Source of the DNA: Cryptomeria japonica
Lineage: Eukaryota; Streptophyta; Pinopsida; Cupressales; Cupressaceae
Assembly (NCBI RefSeq): GCF_030272615.1
Contig: NC_081410.1
Span: 128,579,640 to 128,643,639, forward strand
Length of the DNA stretch: 64,000 nt
Direction: 5' to 3'
Positions 47,936 to 58,189 of the stretch are shown here, one piece after another. A program made the position numbers and the translations under genes. Every line of letters begins with the position of its first letter. Within the stretch, counting starts at the first letter, position 1. A model generated the notes under the pieces. It searched no databases and was not told where the DNA came from. It worked only from the letters and a program-made list of their open reading frames with translations.

Positions 47936-48867
47936 TGTTGGCAATTGGCACTCATCTGGTGGATACTGATGCGTGAATAATGGTCTAGGGTTGTCATTGA
48001 TGGCAACTCTTCACGAAAATCCTATCTAATAATTATGAATTTTGGTAACCGGAAGTGAATGTGATCTGATGACAGATAACCGGTATTTCAGGATAAGCAG
48101 AGTAGTTTTGGTCGAGAAGATTTCCGGTGATTGCGGTGGTTAGATTAGAGAATGAGATGATAGGACCGACATATAGAAACCTTTTGGACACTATTTAGTT
48201 GATCCGCATGTGTTTTTGGTGATCTTATTTGAGCCGACACCCAATTGCATGTTACATTGTATATTGTGCTTGGCCGACTTAATGAATGTTTATTTTGTGG
48301 TTGTGGATATATATAACTAATGAATAAGATCTTTTTGTATGATCATTTGAGTGAGTTGTGATCGAGAAATACTTTTGGTACAGTTTCATGTGCACATTCT
48401 TGATTCGATAGCTGTCTGAGAAGCAAAATAGAGCATAGTTGTAGAGAAGATACAGTCAGAGTTTTTGCACTTAACCGGAACTCATCCAAGCATTGTTTGA
48501 TGCTATTTTGGAGCTCAATAATTGTATTTATCATTGTAATTGATTTGTAAGTTAGTGAGACTTCCATATTGTAATTGAACCTTTGGTTCTAGGTGGTGTG
48601 CCTGAATACAAGTGCATTCCCCTCATGTAATATTTATGTACTCCTGATCATAGTATATGAATATTGTGGGTTCCAATCCCACCGTGGTTTTTCTCTTTTT
48701 AGGTTTCCACGTAAAAATTCTGGAGTTATGGTTTTGTGGTTGATTATCTTGTGTTTTTCATTTTCTTTTCTTGCATTTTCTTCTGGTGGTTTGAGAATAA
48801 GTTTGAAAGTTTATTTACCAGTAGAAAACTTATTCACTCCCCCTCTTAGTGTTCCTAGATTACAATA
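47936..48867 (+). repeat. 5' LTR of element G
   Basis: TGTTGGCAATTGGC...TAGATTACAATA. TATA-like TATATATAA at 48309-48317. Homologous end to end with 61724-62648. Confidence 0.9.
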
Positions 48868-48882
48868 ATTGGTATCAAAGCC
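48868..48882 (+). other. Primer-binding site of element G
   Basis: ATTGGTATCAAAGCC, one mismatch from the initiator tRNA-Met complement. Confidence 0.85.
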
Positions 48883-48899
48883 TAGTTCCTCTGAGGAAG

Positions 48900-49960
48900 C
48901 CTAACCGCTTGAGGAAGGTCCGAGAGATTGAATCAATGATTCTGGTTTCCAGAGACAACTTTGTGTGGCACTTGAGGATCTTGATGCAACAAGAAATGAA
49001 ATAAGTTCCTTAAAGAGAAACCTGAATGCAGCTGAAGATTTCATTAATAATTTGAAAGATCAAGTGAACACTTCAAGAGACAAGAGAAAGAGTTGATGGA
49101 CAAGCTGAAGGAGAAAGAAAATCAAAGCATGGAAAATCCGGACAAAGTTGATGAATGTGACAAGATTTCTAGAAAGAATGTTGTATTAAAGAATGAGATG
49201 CAATCCATTGTGATGAAGCTGACTAAGGAGATTGAAGATTGAAATAATAATGAAGAAAGTTTTACTTAATCATTGAAGGACAGGGTAGATGAATGCTTCA
49301 GGCTTACCTATGAGAATGATCAGTTGAATCTTGAGTTGACACAATCAAGGAATAATGGTCAAGAAATTGAAAGACATAGTGTTACCCTAAGAGATGAACT
49401 TGCTACTGCAAATGAATACAAAGACAAATTTAATGCCAACTCAGCAAGGCTTGATGAGATGCTAGAAAGTCAGAGACATGGAAAAGATATGCGAGGACTT
49501 GGATTTGAGAAAGGTGAATCCTCTAGTTCTGGACAAAGCAATGCAAAGACTAATCATAAGAAGAGCAAGACTCCTCTGATAAGACAACCTAATGCCCACA
49601 AATTCAACGGTAGATGTTTTACTTGCAATAAATTTGGTCATATGACAAATCAATGCAGAAGTAGGATGAATAATGGAATGAATGATATGAAAAATGGTCC
49701 TACCTTTACTGGTCAGTGTTTCATATGCAATAATTTTGGTCACAAGTCAAACATGTGTAGAGAAATCATGAACAATTTTCAAAATAAGAGATGTTATGCT
49801 TGTGGGTGTTTGGACATATCTCTAACCAATGCAAGATGAGACCAAATCAAATGAATTTCAGACCTATGTAGAGAAATGTTGTTTTTTGTGCATGAAACAA
49901 AACCAATCACATTGCAAAGTATTGTAGAAGCAAGAATAATGCACTGGTAAACAAAGGTAA
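48900..49960 (+). pseudogene. gag remnant of element G with several CCHC zinc knuckles
   Basis: This is the C-terminal part of a copia-type Gag. A coiled-coil-like, Lys/Glu-rich region (about 48960-49500, broken by stops near 49094 and 49240) leads into a basic segment. Two intact C-X2-C-X4-H-X4-C knuckles follow, CFTCNKFGHMTNQC and CFICNNFGHKSNMC. A third (CYAC..., expected GHISNQC) is split by a one-base loss near 49808, and a fourth is degraded near 49880-49925. The best open stretch is 49273-49839. The N-terminal two-thirds of a normal Gag is missing: the coiled region begins almost at the PBS. Confidence 0.78.
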
Positions 49961-50320
49961 ATTGGATGAGAAAGGCAAGGCAAAGTAGAAGAAATCAAGG
50001 ACAAACATGGAATATGTGGGATATAAAAGACGAATGCAAGGTAGATAGTAGATCCACACCTGAATCCGATGTAGGGTCTTCATTCGGTAACTAAGGCTTT
50101 TGGCCTTAAGGGTTGTCATCTTCATGCTAAATATTGTAGACCCCCTTGGAGAGATCTATGATCAATCAATGTTGATTGCAGATGCTTGGAGATGATTAAC
50201 TAGAATTCTTCTTGCCAATCTTGGAATCCGATAGAATGGATTATGCTGAACAGGACATCTGGTTGAACTTTAAAATGGCATTTATTTCAACTTAAAGTTA
50301 GGGTTTGTGAAGTTAAAAAG
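49961..50320 (+). other. Element G internal spacer before element D
   Basis: No gene recognised. It ends in AAAAG, the TSD of element D, and continues after D at 58062. Confidence 0.6.
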
Positions 50321-51511
50321 TGTAGCGTCCTAAAATTGCAACACTTGCAATTTCGACTGCATTTCGGTCTTCACGATGGCGACGCAACACGCAACCTGAA
50401 TGGAGACCCTGAAACTTGCTCACGACACTAAAAACTGCATTTTTCAAGCACCTTGGCCTGAACCTCCTTGCACCCTGCTGTCCCGGGAGGTGGGACCAGA
50501 GCACCCAGCGCCCTGGTCCCTGGGTCCTATTTTGGGCCCGGTCTCCTAAGGGGTCTCGGGTCTTTTTGTTTGCAATTTGGAAATTATCTTTCCTGGTCGG
50601 CCTAAGGTCGGGAAAATCAGTCTATCAGCCCTAAATGACAAGTATATAAACTACATTTTCCTCTTTCATTCGACATGATGGAAAAGGCGTGGAAATTATA
50701 CTCAAGCATTCAAGCATTCAAGCATTCCTTCAAGCAATTGATCATTTCAAGTCTCCATTCAAGGCTAAGTGTGCATTCAAGACAAGGATTCAACCATTGA
50801 AGAGGAGATCACATACTACATGCTACAACATACAACATACAACATCTAAACCTTCGCACATAAGGATACAAACATCCTTAGAACAAGGTATTAGTACTTG
50901 TTTTACATACATTTACATTTACAGCACTTGCTCATTTCTTGGTTAATTCCAAAACCGGGGTTTGACCTAAAGGCAAACCCCTAATCCCTAACCCCCCAAT
51001 CATCTTCGCTTTTCTGTGTGTAGGTTGCAGGTACGCAGCTGAAATTGAAGATCTGGAATCCTTGTGCAGAGACGAACAGATCCCCCTTCATTTCGTGGAT
51101 TTTTTGGAGGACCGTGGCGTCGGGCGCCATCGTCCCGACAACTTTTGCTCAAATTTGCAGGACAGCGCCGTATCGACATTTTACTGCTAATTCCAGGTCC
51201 GCAGCTTCATACTGTATTCCTATCTCAGTTTATAAGTGAATCTTTATCACTTTCTATGCATGCTTAGCTTAATTCTCCTATCAACATTCTTTACAAAAGA
51301 GGGTAGCCTTGCTGTCTTAACCCTTGAAACACATTTAGCATCCAATCTTGCATTGCGTGGGATTGGATCTTATGGGTTTCAACCCCTCTTTTGAATGTAA
51401 AGTCTCTCCCCTAAGTGAAAACCATCGAATCCTAGCGAACTTCCCTTCTCTCTCCTCAGAGTTGGAAGAGGGGAGAACAACTAGGGTTCGATCGCGATTT
51501 TCCGCTTTACA
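50321..51511 (+). repeat. 5' LTR of element D
   Basis: TGTAGCGTCCTAAAATT...TTCCGCTTTACA. TATA box TATATAAA at 50643-50650. Two hairpins: GGGACCAG/CTGGTCCC at 50492-50520 and GGACCGTGGCG/CGCCATCGTCC at 51109-51135. AAGCATTC occurs as a short direct repeat near 50703-50730. Short ORFs in it recur in the 3' copy and are not genes. Confidence 0.95.
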
Positions 51512-51532
51512 TTTTGGTGAACCCGACATGAA
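51512..51532 (+). other. Primer-binding region of element D
   Basis: TTTTGGTGAACCCGACATGA directly after the LTR. It matches that of element B at 20 of 21 positions. Confidence 0.78.
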
Positions 51533-52682
51533 CATCCTTTCTGATTTTTCATGCTTAGATCTGAAAAAATTGATTACATTTCCATGTTTGATCTTTTGCA
51601 AAATTTTAGAGGTGATTGCATAAAAACCCTAAATTTTCTTTTTAAGTAATTGAACCTGCGAAATGTCTAAATGTTAATGCCTGTTTTAGATCTGCCCTTC
51701 TATTACAAATTTTCAATTCATATTTGTGCTTTAATTCTGAAAATTAAGTGGTTAAATGTCAAAACCCTAATTTTTGAAACCCTCTTGATTCAACCTTTGT
51801 CCGACAATTTCACTGATCAAAACATCTCCAAATCAGCTGTAACTTTGGATTCCGCAATAAAATCACAATATCTTTCATCCCTGAAAATTTGGAAAAAAGT
51901 TGCGAGGACCGTGGCGCCGAGCGCCATCGTCCCCGACATTTTTTCTGAAATTTCGGGAGCGAGATCTTACTGTATTTTCCTGCTAAAATCCAGAATTTTG
52001 GCTGATTTTATCAATTTTAACACCTTCAAAATAACAGTCAAAGTTGGTCTTGTGATTGCTTGGATTAAGGCTTCTAAACATTTAAAAATCATTGAAATTG
52101 AAATTTTGTGTCAAAATTGTGTTCTTACTGTCCTAAATCTGAAAAGTGTGTTATCATTCATTAAAAATTTCAGTGCTTTATTCAAATTCTTGCATTTTGT
52201 GACTTTTGAAATTAAGTGCTTAATTACAACAACTTTGATTTCCGCTTTCAAAATTGAATTTTGCGTGAAATTGAGTCAATTTTCAAATTTCAAAATTTGC
52301 ATTGCTCTTGACATTCCCTCTAAAATCATAAAATTCAAAATTTCAGTTTCCCTCTCTTTTTCAAAATTCAAATTTTGCATTTTTCGACAATCTTGGTAGG
52401 GTTCAATTTCGAGATTGCAACTTTAATTTGGCCTATCTACAGATCGTAAAATCACTCAATTTTTTCAAATTAGCTCTAAAATCATCATACCTTTCATCCC
52501 TACAAATTTCGAAAAAAGTTGCAAGGACTGTGTTGCACTCCGGGCGCCACGGTCCCAGGCATTTTTTCTGAAATTTTGGGAGACTGTTGTGATTGCATTT
52601 AACAGCTTAAATCCAGAAAATTGGCTGATTTTACTGAAAATTGGTACCTCTAAATTCAAAATCTTCTCTCTCTTTCTAGTGC
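51533..52682 (+). other. Leader of element D with a duplicated hairpin module
   Basis: Two diverged direct copies of about 170 bp lie at 51845-52025 and 52470-52655. Each has AAAATCA, a CTTTCATCCCT block, AAAAAAGTTG, a GGAC...GTCC hairpin (51906-51932 and 52525-52555), CATTTTTTCTGAAATTT and AATCCAGAA...TTGGCTGATTTTA. The same module occurs once in each LTR of element B (about 12330-12450). The open frame at 51671-52399 is low-complexity and spans the module, so I do not treat it as a gene. Confidence 0.8.
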
Positions 52683-55600
52683 ATGAGTTTTACAACAATA
52701 AGCCCTACTTACACTATTCCCGTTAGACGAAGCCGTAGAATTAAGTCTTTCCAAGGTTTAACTACTGAGGAGATGGAACCTAATTTGAATAGCCTTTTTA
52801 ATGAGGACATGGGTAATTCCTCTAATCCTCCTAATGATGAAGAAGCTCTCCATGAGGTTTCTATTGAACAACTCTCGAAATTGGATAACCAATTTGACGA
52901 TTTTCGACAATGGATGTCTCAAGAATACCCTGATAGTCAAGCTCTTCCTTTAATTGAGGGTCTAAAACGTATGCTTCAAAGTGATAAGAATGGAATTGAT
53001 ATTTTGTGTGGTATTGCACACATTGTGGATTCGAATGTGATGCCTATGAAGAGTTGTGCTGAAAATTTAGGTTATACACAACCTCCTACTCAAGCCAATC
53101 ATTCTATTCCTTTGACAACTCCTATTGCTAGTATACCTACCTTTACATCAAACATCATGGCTACTTCTATACAAGACATTCCTCCCGTGATTAGTAGTCA
53201 TGGGGGCAACCCTTCTTCTTCAATTAACCCTCTTCCTTCATTCAATCCGACTTCTTCATTCATTCCTTCAATGAGTGTCCCTATTATATTTCCACAAATG
53301 AACACGACGCAAGGGGGCAATTCATTTAACCATTCTATCCCTCCTTGTAGTATTCCTCCTGTCCAATCATCTCCTATGACTAATTATCATAGAGTCCCAC
53401 CACCTTACTCTTTACCTTCTTTCAATAACATAACACCTCCATCTCAATCTAACACATCCAATATGAACTCTTCGACCGAAGCGACCATTAACAATCTTGC
53501 ACAAACTGTCTCTTCTTTACAGCAACAAATTGCCTCTATGAATCAATCTAAGTTTAGTGTGCCCACATTTGATGTTGCGAGCCCACTTTCTCTTGACATT
53601 GTTCGAGCTATCCCTCCTAAACATGTTGAAATCCCGCATTTGGAACTTTATAATGGTAAAGGAGATCCTCTAACACATGTTAAGACTTTTCAAACAATAT
53701 GTACCGATTTTGCTTATGACCAAAGGTTGCTTGCAAAACTATTCACTAGAACATTAAGAGACAAAGCCCTACAATGGTATTGCTCGTTGCCTTCTTATTC
53801 TATTACTTCTTTCGAACAACTTGCAAATGCTTTCATTCAACAATTTCAAAACAATATAAGTCCTAAAGTTACTTTGATTGATTTAATGCATTGTAAACAA
53901 GGTGTTAAAGAAAAAGTGACTGATTTCATTGGTAGATATAAGCATTTGTATGCTCAAATTTCTTTTCCAGTGCCTGACAATGATATTCAAAGAATCTTTA
54001 TTTCTAATTTACAAAAAGATATTCGAGACAAACTTCTGTTTTCTGAGTTTACTTCTTTCCAACAGTTGTGTGCCACTCTTCACAATTATCAACTGACTGT
54101 AAGTCAAATGGAACAATCACATCCTATGGCTCCGAGTGATAAGGGTGATAGCAGTCAACAACCATTTGGGAAGTTTAAACCGAACAGAGATTCCATCAAA
54201 TTCAATGAAAACATCATCAACAACAATGTGAATGCAGCATCAGGTGTGCCTCCTATTTCTAAATTTTTCAAGAAAGAAAGAAAGTATACTCCTTTGAATG
54301 AATCATTGCATAGTATTATGAATAAGTTATTGGAACAAAATATGCTTACTCTTCCTCCTATAAGACAAATTGATCTTGCAAAGATTACTTCACCTTATTT
54401 TGATAACAAATCTTTTTGTCAATTTCACCGTCAGCCTGGGCATGATACTGAAAAATGTTTTTCTTTAAAAGGTAAAATTCAAGATTTGATTGATAACAAT
54501 ACTATCTCTGTTTCTGGTGTGAATGATAAAGGCAACACATCTGTAGCTCCTCCTAACCAAAATCTTCAGATTTTCACTGATCCATTGCCTTCTCATACCT
54601 CTAATGCAATTGAGGCTAATGATTCCTCTCTCTCATCCAATGGTCTGGTGTCTATGACTCCGAATGTGATTAACTTTGTAGAGCAGCAAGAAATCCCTAA
54701 AGAACCTTCCATCACATTTGATTCCAGTGAAACCATTAGGGCACCTGATGGTCCTTTATACATAGTTGCAAAAGTTAAGAATACACCTTGCCGTGGAGTG
54801 CTTATTGATCCTTCGTGCATGATTAATGTTATTACTGAAGAATTTCTTTTTACTTTGCAATTGAATCAAGTGATATATGACAAAACAGATGTGATTGTGA
54901 AATTATTTGATGCATTTTCTTCTCCTGCAATTGGTTCTATTACTTTGCCTATTGAGGTCCATAACAAATCTCTTGATGTGAACTTTGCTATTATTCCATC
55001 TTCCGAACAATTTCGTGTGAAGCTTGGCTATCCTTGGCTATCTTCCATGAAAGCTATTGCTTCTCCGATCCACAAGTGTTTGAAATTTCCCCATAATGGT
55101 GAAGTTGTTACTGTCAATCATAGTCTCTTTAAACCAGCTGAAAGAACCTCTAGTGTTCCTATTGATTACTTTTGGCCTAAACAATTCCAATCTCTTCCTC
55201 CACGAAGTGATCATCTTTTCAAATCTTATCAAAAGTGGAAAACAGATATGATCCTATCTCTAAGTGAACCTAGAGCACCTAAACTTGATATTCCTATCAT
55301 TCTTGAGAAGGAAGTTCTTCCTTTGAAAGATAAAACTAATGTCTTTCCTCAAGAAGATTCTCAACCCATCCCTATGGATGTGACTATGTCTATACCTAAT
55401 AAACTTCCTAAGAGTAGACCTATACCTCCTCGTCATGATGGACTTGGTCTTCTCCCTAAACCAAAAATTCCTCCTTTATATGGAGCAGTTCCTCCTCCTT
55501 CTTTTTATAGAGAGAAGAGACCTTCTTCTTCTCCTATTATCCAGCCTAAGAGACCACAACCTAAACACCCAAGTGCTAAGGATGAGAACATTCCTCCTCC

Positions 55601-56126
55601 TCAGTCTTCTCCACTTCCTACTAAGACTAGACGAAATCGTTCTGCACGTGAACGCCGACGAAAGCGTCATCTTAGAGCTCAGGCAGCTGCTTCTCAAACT
55701 TTGCAATCTCCAAAAACACCTTCAACAAGCATTATTCCATTTTGTCCTCAGCCGGAAATTGAGCCGAAATCTCCTAAACATAAGATGCATGATGGTCTTG
55801 ATCCGGTGCGAGTTAAAGATCCTATTTTTATAAATCTTGATGATGATATGGATGAACATGTTATTCATGATGAAAATGTTACTCCTCTTGCTTCTGATAG
55901 TGAATATGAACTTGTTGATGTCGATAACCATTTATCTAATGAATTTTCTAAAGCACTTATCCTAGCTCCTAGACAAGAACAATGTGGCTCGGAACATGAA
56001 CATAGCCCTTGTTTGGATCTTGTGATAGCTCCATCTGCTGTGTTGGATGTTCCTCCTATAGCGTGTTCCCTGCCTTCCCGAAACATTGATCAGCAAGATC
56101 GGGGGGTAGATGACATGCTAGACTAG
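52683..56126 (+). CDS. Gag polyprotein of element D with altered protease-like domain, intact 1147-codon ORF
   Basis: Residues 1-280 are Ser/Pro/Asn-rich with a basic start (RRSRRIK). A short coiled stretch (NNLAQTVSSLQQQIA) leads to the gag core at about 310-470: LYNGKGDPLTHVKTF, ALQWYCSLP, DLMHCKQGVKEKVTDF, DKLLFSEFTSFQQLC. The knuckle CQFHRQPGHDTEKC is at 579-592. A protease-like domain follows (about 695-800) with LIDPSCMIN, aspartate 709, in place of the D-G-G-A or D-N-G-S of active relatives, and LGYPWLSSMKAI for the usual LGRPW block. The tail is proline-rich, with an arginine-rich NRSARERRRKRHLRAQA (about 985) and an acidic EYELVDVDNHLS near the end. The frame is open from ATG to TAG. 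Likely role: capsid formation and RNA packaging; the protease-like part is probably inactive. Confidence 0.92.
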   Translation: MSFTTISPTYTIPVRRSRRIKSFQGLTTEEMEPNLNSLFNEDMGNSSNPPNDEEALHEVSIEQLSKLDNQFDDFRQWMSQEYPDSQALPLIEGLKRMLQSDKNGIDILCGIAHIVDSNVMPMKSCAENLGYTQPPTQANHSIPLTTPIASIPTFTSNIMATSIQDIPPVISSHGGNPSSSINPLPSFNPTSSFIPSMSVPIIFPQMNTTQGGNSFNHSIPPCSIPPVQSSPMTNYHRVPPPYSLPSFNNITPPSQSNTSNMNSSTEATINNLAQTVSSLQQQIASMNQSKFSVPTFDVASPLSLDIVRAIPPKHVEIPHLELYNGKGDPLTHVKTFQTICTDFAYDQRLLAKLFTRTLRDKALQWYCSLPSYSITSFEQLANAFIQQFQNNISPKVTLIDLMHCKQGVKEKVTDFIGRYKHLYAQISFPVPDNDIQRIFISNLQKDIRDKLLFSEFTSFQQLCATLHNYQLTVSQMEQSHPMAPSDKGDSSQQPFGKFKPNRDSIKFNENIINNNVNAASGVPPISKFFKKERKYTPLNESLHSIMNKLLEQNMLTLPPIRQIDLAKITSPYFDNKSFCQFHRQPGHDTEKCFSLKGKIQDLIDNNTISVSGVNDKGNTSVAPPNQNLQIFTDPLPSHTSNAIEANDSSLSSNGLVSMTPNVINFVEQQEIPKEPSITFDSSETIRAPDGPLYIVAKVKNTPCRGVLIDPSCMINVITEEFLFTLQLNQVIYDKTDVIVKLFDAFSSPAIGSITLPIEVHNKSLDVNFAIIPSSEQFRVKLGYPWLSSMKAIASPIHKCLKFPHNGEVVTVNHSLFKPAERTSSVPIDYFWPKQFQSLPPRSDHLFKSYQKWKTDMILSLSEPRAPKLDIPIILEKEVLPLKDKTNVFPQEDSQPIPMDVTMSIPNKLPKSRPIPPRHDGLGLLPKPKIPPLYGAVPPPSFYREKRPSSSPIIQPKRPQPKHPSAKDENIPPPQSSPLPTKTRRNRSARERRRKRHLRAQAAASQTLQSPKTPSTSIIPFCPQPEIEPKSPKHKMHDGLDPVRVKDPIFINLDDDMDEHVIHDENVTPLASDSEYELVDVDNHLSNEFSKALILAPRQEQCGSEHEHSPCLDLVIAPSAVLDVPPIACSLPSRNIDQQDRGVDDMLD

Positions 56127-56865
56127 TTACATTAGCATAGCAGATTCTCTCCCCCTCTCTTTTGTTACTTCTTCTATATGTTATTCTCATTCTTCTATTT
56201 GTTGTCCTTGGTGTTGTCTACTTGAGGACGATGCAAAGCATTGAGATCTCTCGATCTCTCTCATGTTGACTCAAAAGACACATGTGTTCCCTTCTTCTAG
56301 GTGACCTTCCTTGATTGGGGAATGAAGAACAATTATGCATACATACATATGATATATATACATGAATTATCATACAGCATACTGACCCCGAGGAAAGCGA
56401 AGTCACCTCGTGCTTTGTGTTTTGTGTCTATTATCCTTGGGCTTATCTCACACTTGGGGGCTAAATCCTTGCGATAACGTGCTCCTTTCTCATTTCTTAT
56501 GTGTATCACTACGTTAAAACAATCACCCCCGGTGAGGCGTGTGCGATCGCTTTAACGTAGGGGGGCATACATCCCGTTCATATCTTTTCAAGATACTTGA
56601 AAATTTCTTGGCAAATTTAACCTTGCCTTGAAAATTTTTGATATCTTTCTTGCATGACTCATAGTGAGGGAATCTTACTACTGACAGTCATGGTTCTCTC
56701 TCGTGATCTTCCCTTTTACTTTTTCAATCGAAGTCGTAAGATCCTTAGTCCACTGGGGGCTTGGTGTATCTTGCCTCCTTGACGTGGTGAAAGTCTTTCA
56801 ATGTTGTTTCCTTGTACTTTACCGGAAGTATGAGCATACATACTCCCGCTAAAGTGGGGGCTAAA
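56127..56865 (+). other. 3' untranslated region of element D
   Basis: No gene. Contains the hairpin at 56509-56560 and, at 56848-56865, the polypurine tract GCTAAAGTGGGGGCTAAA. Just before it AGTATGAGCATACATACT forms a small inverted repeat. Alignable with the 3' UTR of E. Confidence 0.8.
56509..56560 (+). other. Hairpin upstream of the 3' LTR in element D
   Basis: Perfect 10-bp stem CTACGTTAAA / TTTAACGTAG, 32-nt loop containing GCGATCGC, followed by GGGGGCATAC. Counterpart of the hairpin of B at 22797-22834. Confidence 0.78.
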
Positions 56866-58056
56866 TGTAGCGTCCTAAAATTGTGACACTTGCAATTTCG
56901 ACTGCATTTCGGTCTTCACGATGGCGACGCAACACGCAACCTGAATGGAGACCCTGAAACTTGCTCATGACACTGAAAACTGCATTTTTCAAGCACCTTG
57001 GCCTGAACCTCCTTGCACCCTGCTGTCCTGGGAGGTGGGACCAGAGCGCCCAGCGCCCTGGTCCCTGGGTCCTATTTTGGGCCCGGTCTCCTAAGGGGTC
57101 TCGGGTCTTTTTGTTTGCAATTTGGAAATTATCTTTCCTGGTCAGCCTAAGGTCGGGAAAATCAGTCTATTAGCCCTAAATGACAAGTATATAAACTACA
57201 TTTTCCTCTTTCATTCGACATGATGGAAAAGGCGTGGAAATTATACTCAAGCATTCAAGCATTCAAGCATTCCTTCAAGCAATTGATCATTTCAAGTCTC
57301 CATTCAAGGCTAAGTGTGCATTCAAGACAAGGATTCAACCATTGAAGAGGAGATCACATACTACATGCTACAACATACAACATACAACATCTAAACCTTC
57401 GCACATAAGGATACAAACATCCTTAGAACAAGGTATTAGTACTTGTTTTACATACATTTACATTTACAGCACTTGCTCATTTCTTGGTTAATTCCAAAAC
57501 CGGGGTTTGACCTAAAGGCAAACCCCTAATCTCTAACCCCCCAATCGTCTTCGCTTTTCTGTGTGTAGGTTGCAGGTACGCGGCTGAAATTGAAGATCTG
57601 GAATCCTTGTGCAGAGACGAACAGATCCCCCTTCGTTTTGCGGATTTTTCGGAGGACCGTGGCGTCGGGCGCCATCGTCCCGACAACTTTTGCTCAAATT
57701 TGCAGGACAGCGCCGTATCGACATTTTACTGCTAATTCCAGGTCCGCAGCTTCATACTGTATTCCTATCTCAGTTTATAAGCGAATCTTTATCACTTTCT
57801 ATGCATGCTTAGCTTAATTCTCCTATCAACATTCTTTACAAAAGAGGGTAGCCTTGCTGTCTTAACCCTTGAAACACATTTAGCATCCAATCTTGCATTG
57901 CGTGGGATTGGATCTTATGGGTTTCAACCCCTCTTTTGAATGTAAAGTCTCTCCCCTAAGTGAAAACCATCGAATCCTAGCGAACCTCCCTTCTCTCTCC
58001 TCGGAGTTGGAAGAGGGGAGAACAACTAGGGTTCGATCGCGATTTTCTGCTTTACA
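56866..58056 (+). repeat. 3' LTR of element D
   Basis: 1191 bp, same length as the 5' LTR. TATA box at 57188-57195, hairpins at 57037-57065 and 57654-57680. Followed by TSD AAAAG. Confidence 0.95.
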
Positions 58057-58189
58057 AAAAGGGAAAAAATATTAATCATTTCTCACATTGCGAACAAAGA
58101 GTTGAAGTTGCAGAGCGAGGCGAACCAGTTTCCAAGGTGATGGAAAGGCTTGAGGCGATCTGAAAAGGATTTCTTGTGCATCTGACAGA

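Larger units (their letters stand above)
50321..58056 (+). mobile_element. Element D: young gag-only Ty3/gypsy retrotransposon
   Basis: The TSD AAAAG is at 50316-50320 and 58057-58061. LTRs of exactly 1191 bp each (50321-51511 and 56866-58056) differ by eye at about 20 positions, mostly transitions. Inside are a primer-binding region, a 1.15-kb leader, one open 1147-codon gag/protease-like frame, a 3' hairpin and a polypurine tract. Only 740 bases separate the stop codon from the 3' LTR, so there is no space for RT, RNase H or integrase. Element E is an independent, older insertion with the same layout. D is the least decayed element of the window. Confidence 0.95.

Noticed and set aside
50416-51267. 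ORFs of 60-90 codons in the D LTR, repeated at 56961-57817
   Set aside because: LTR sequence; identical by descent in both LTRs and without domain similarity that I recognise.
51671-52399. 242-codon open frame in the leader of D
   Set aside because: Phe/Lys/Ile-rich low-complexity translation of AT-rich leader that spans a duplicated hairpin module; not conserved in B and no motif.
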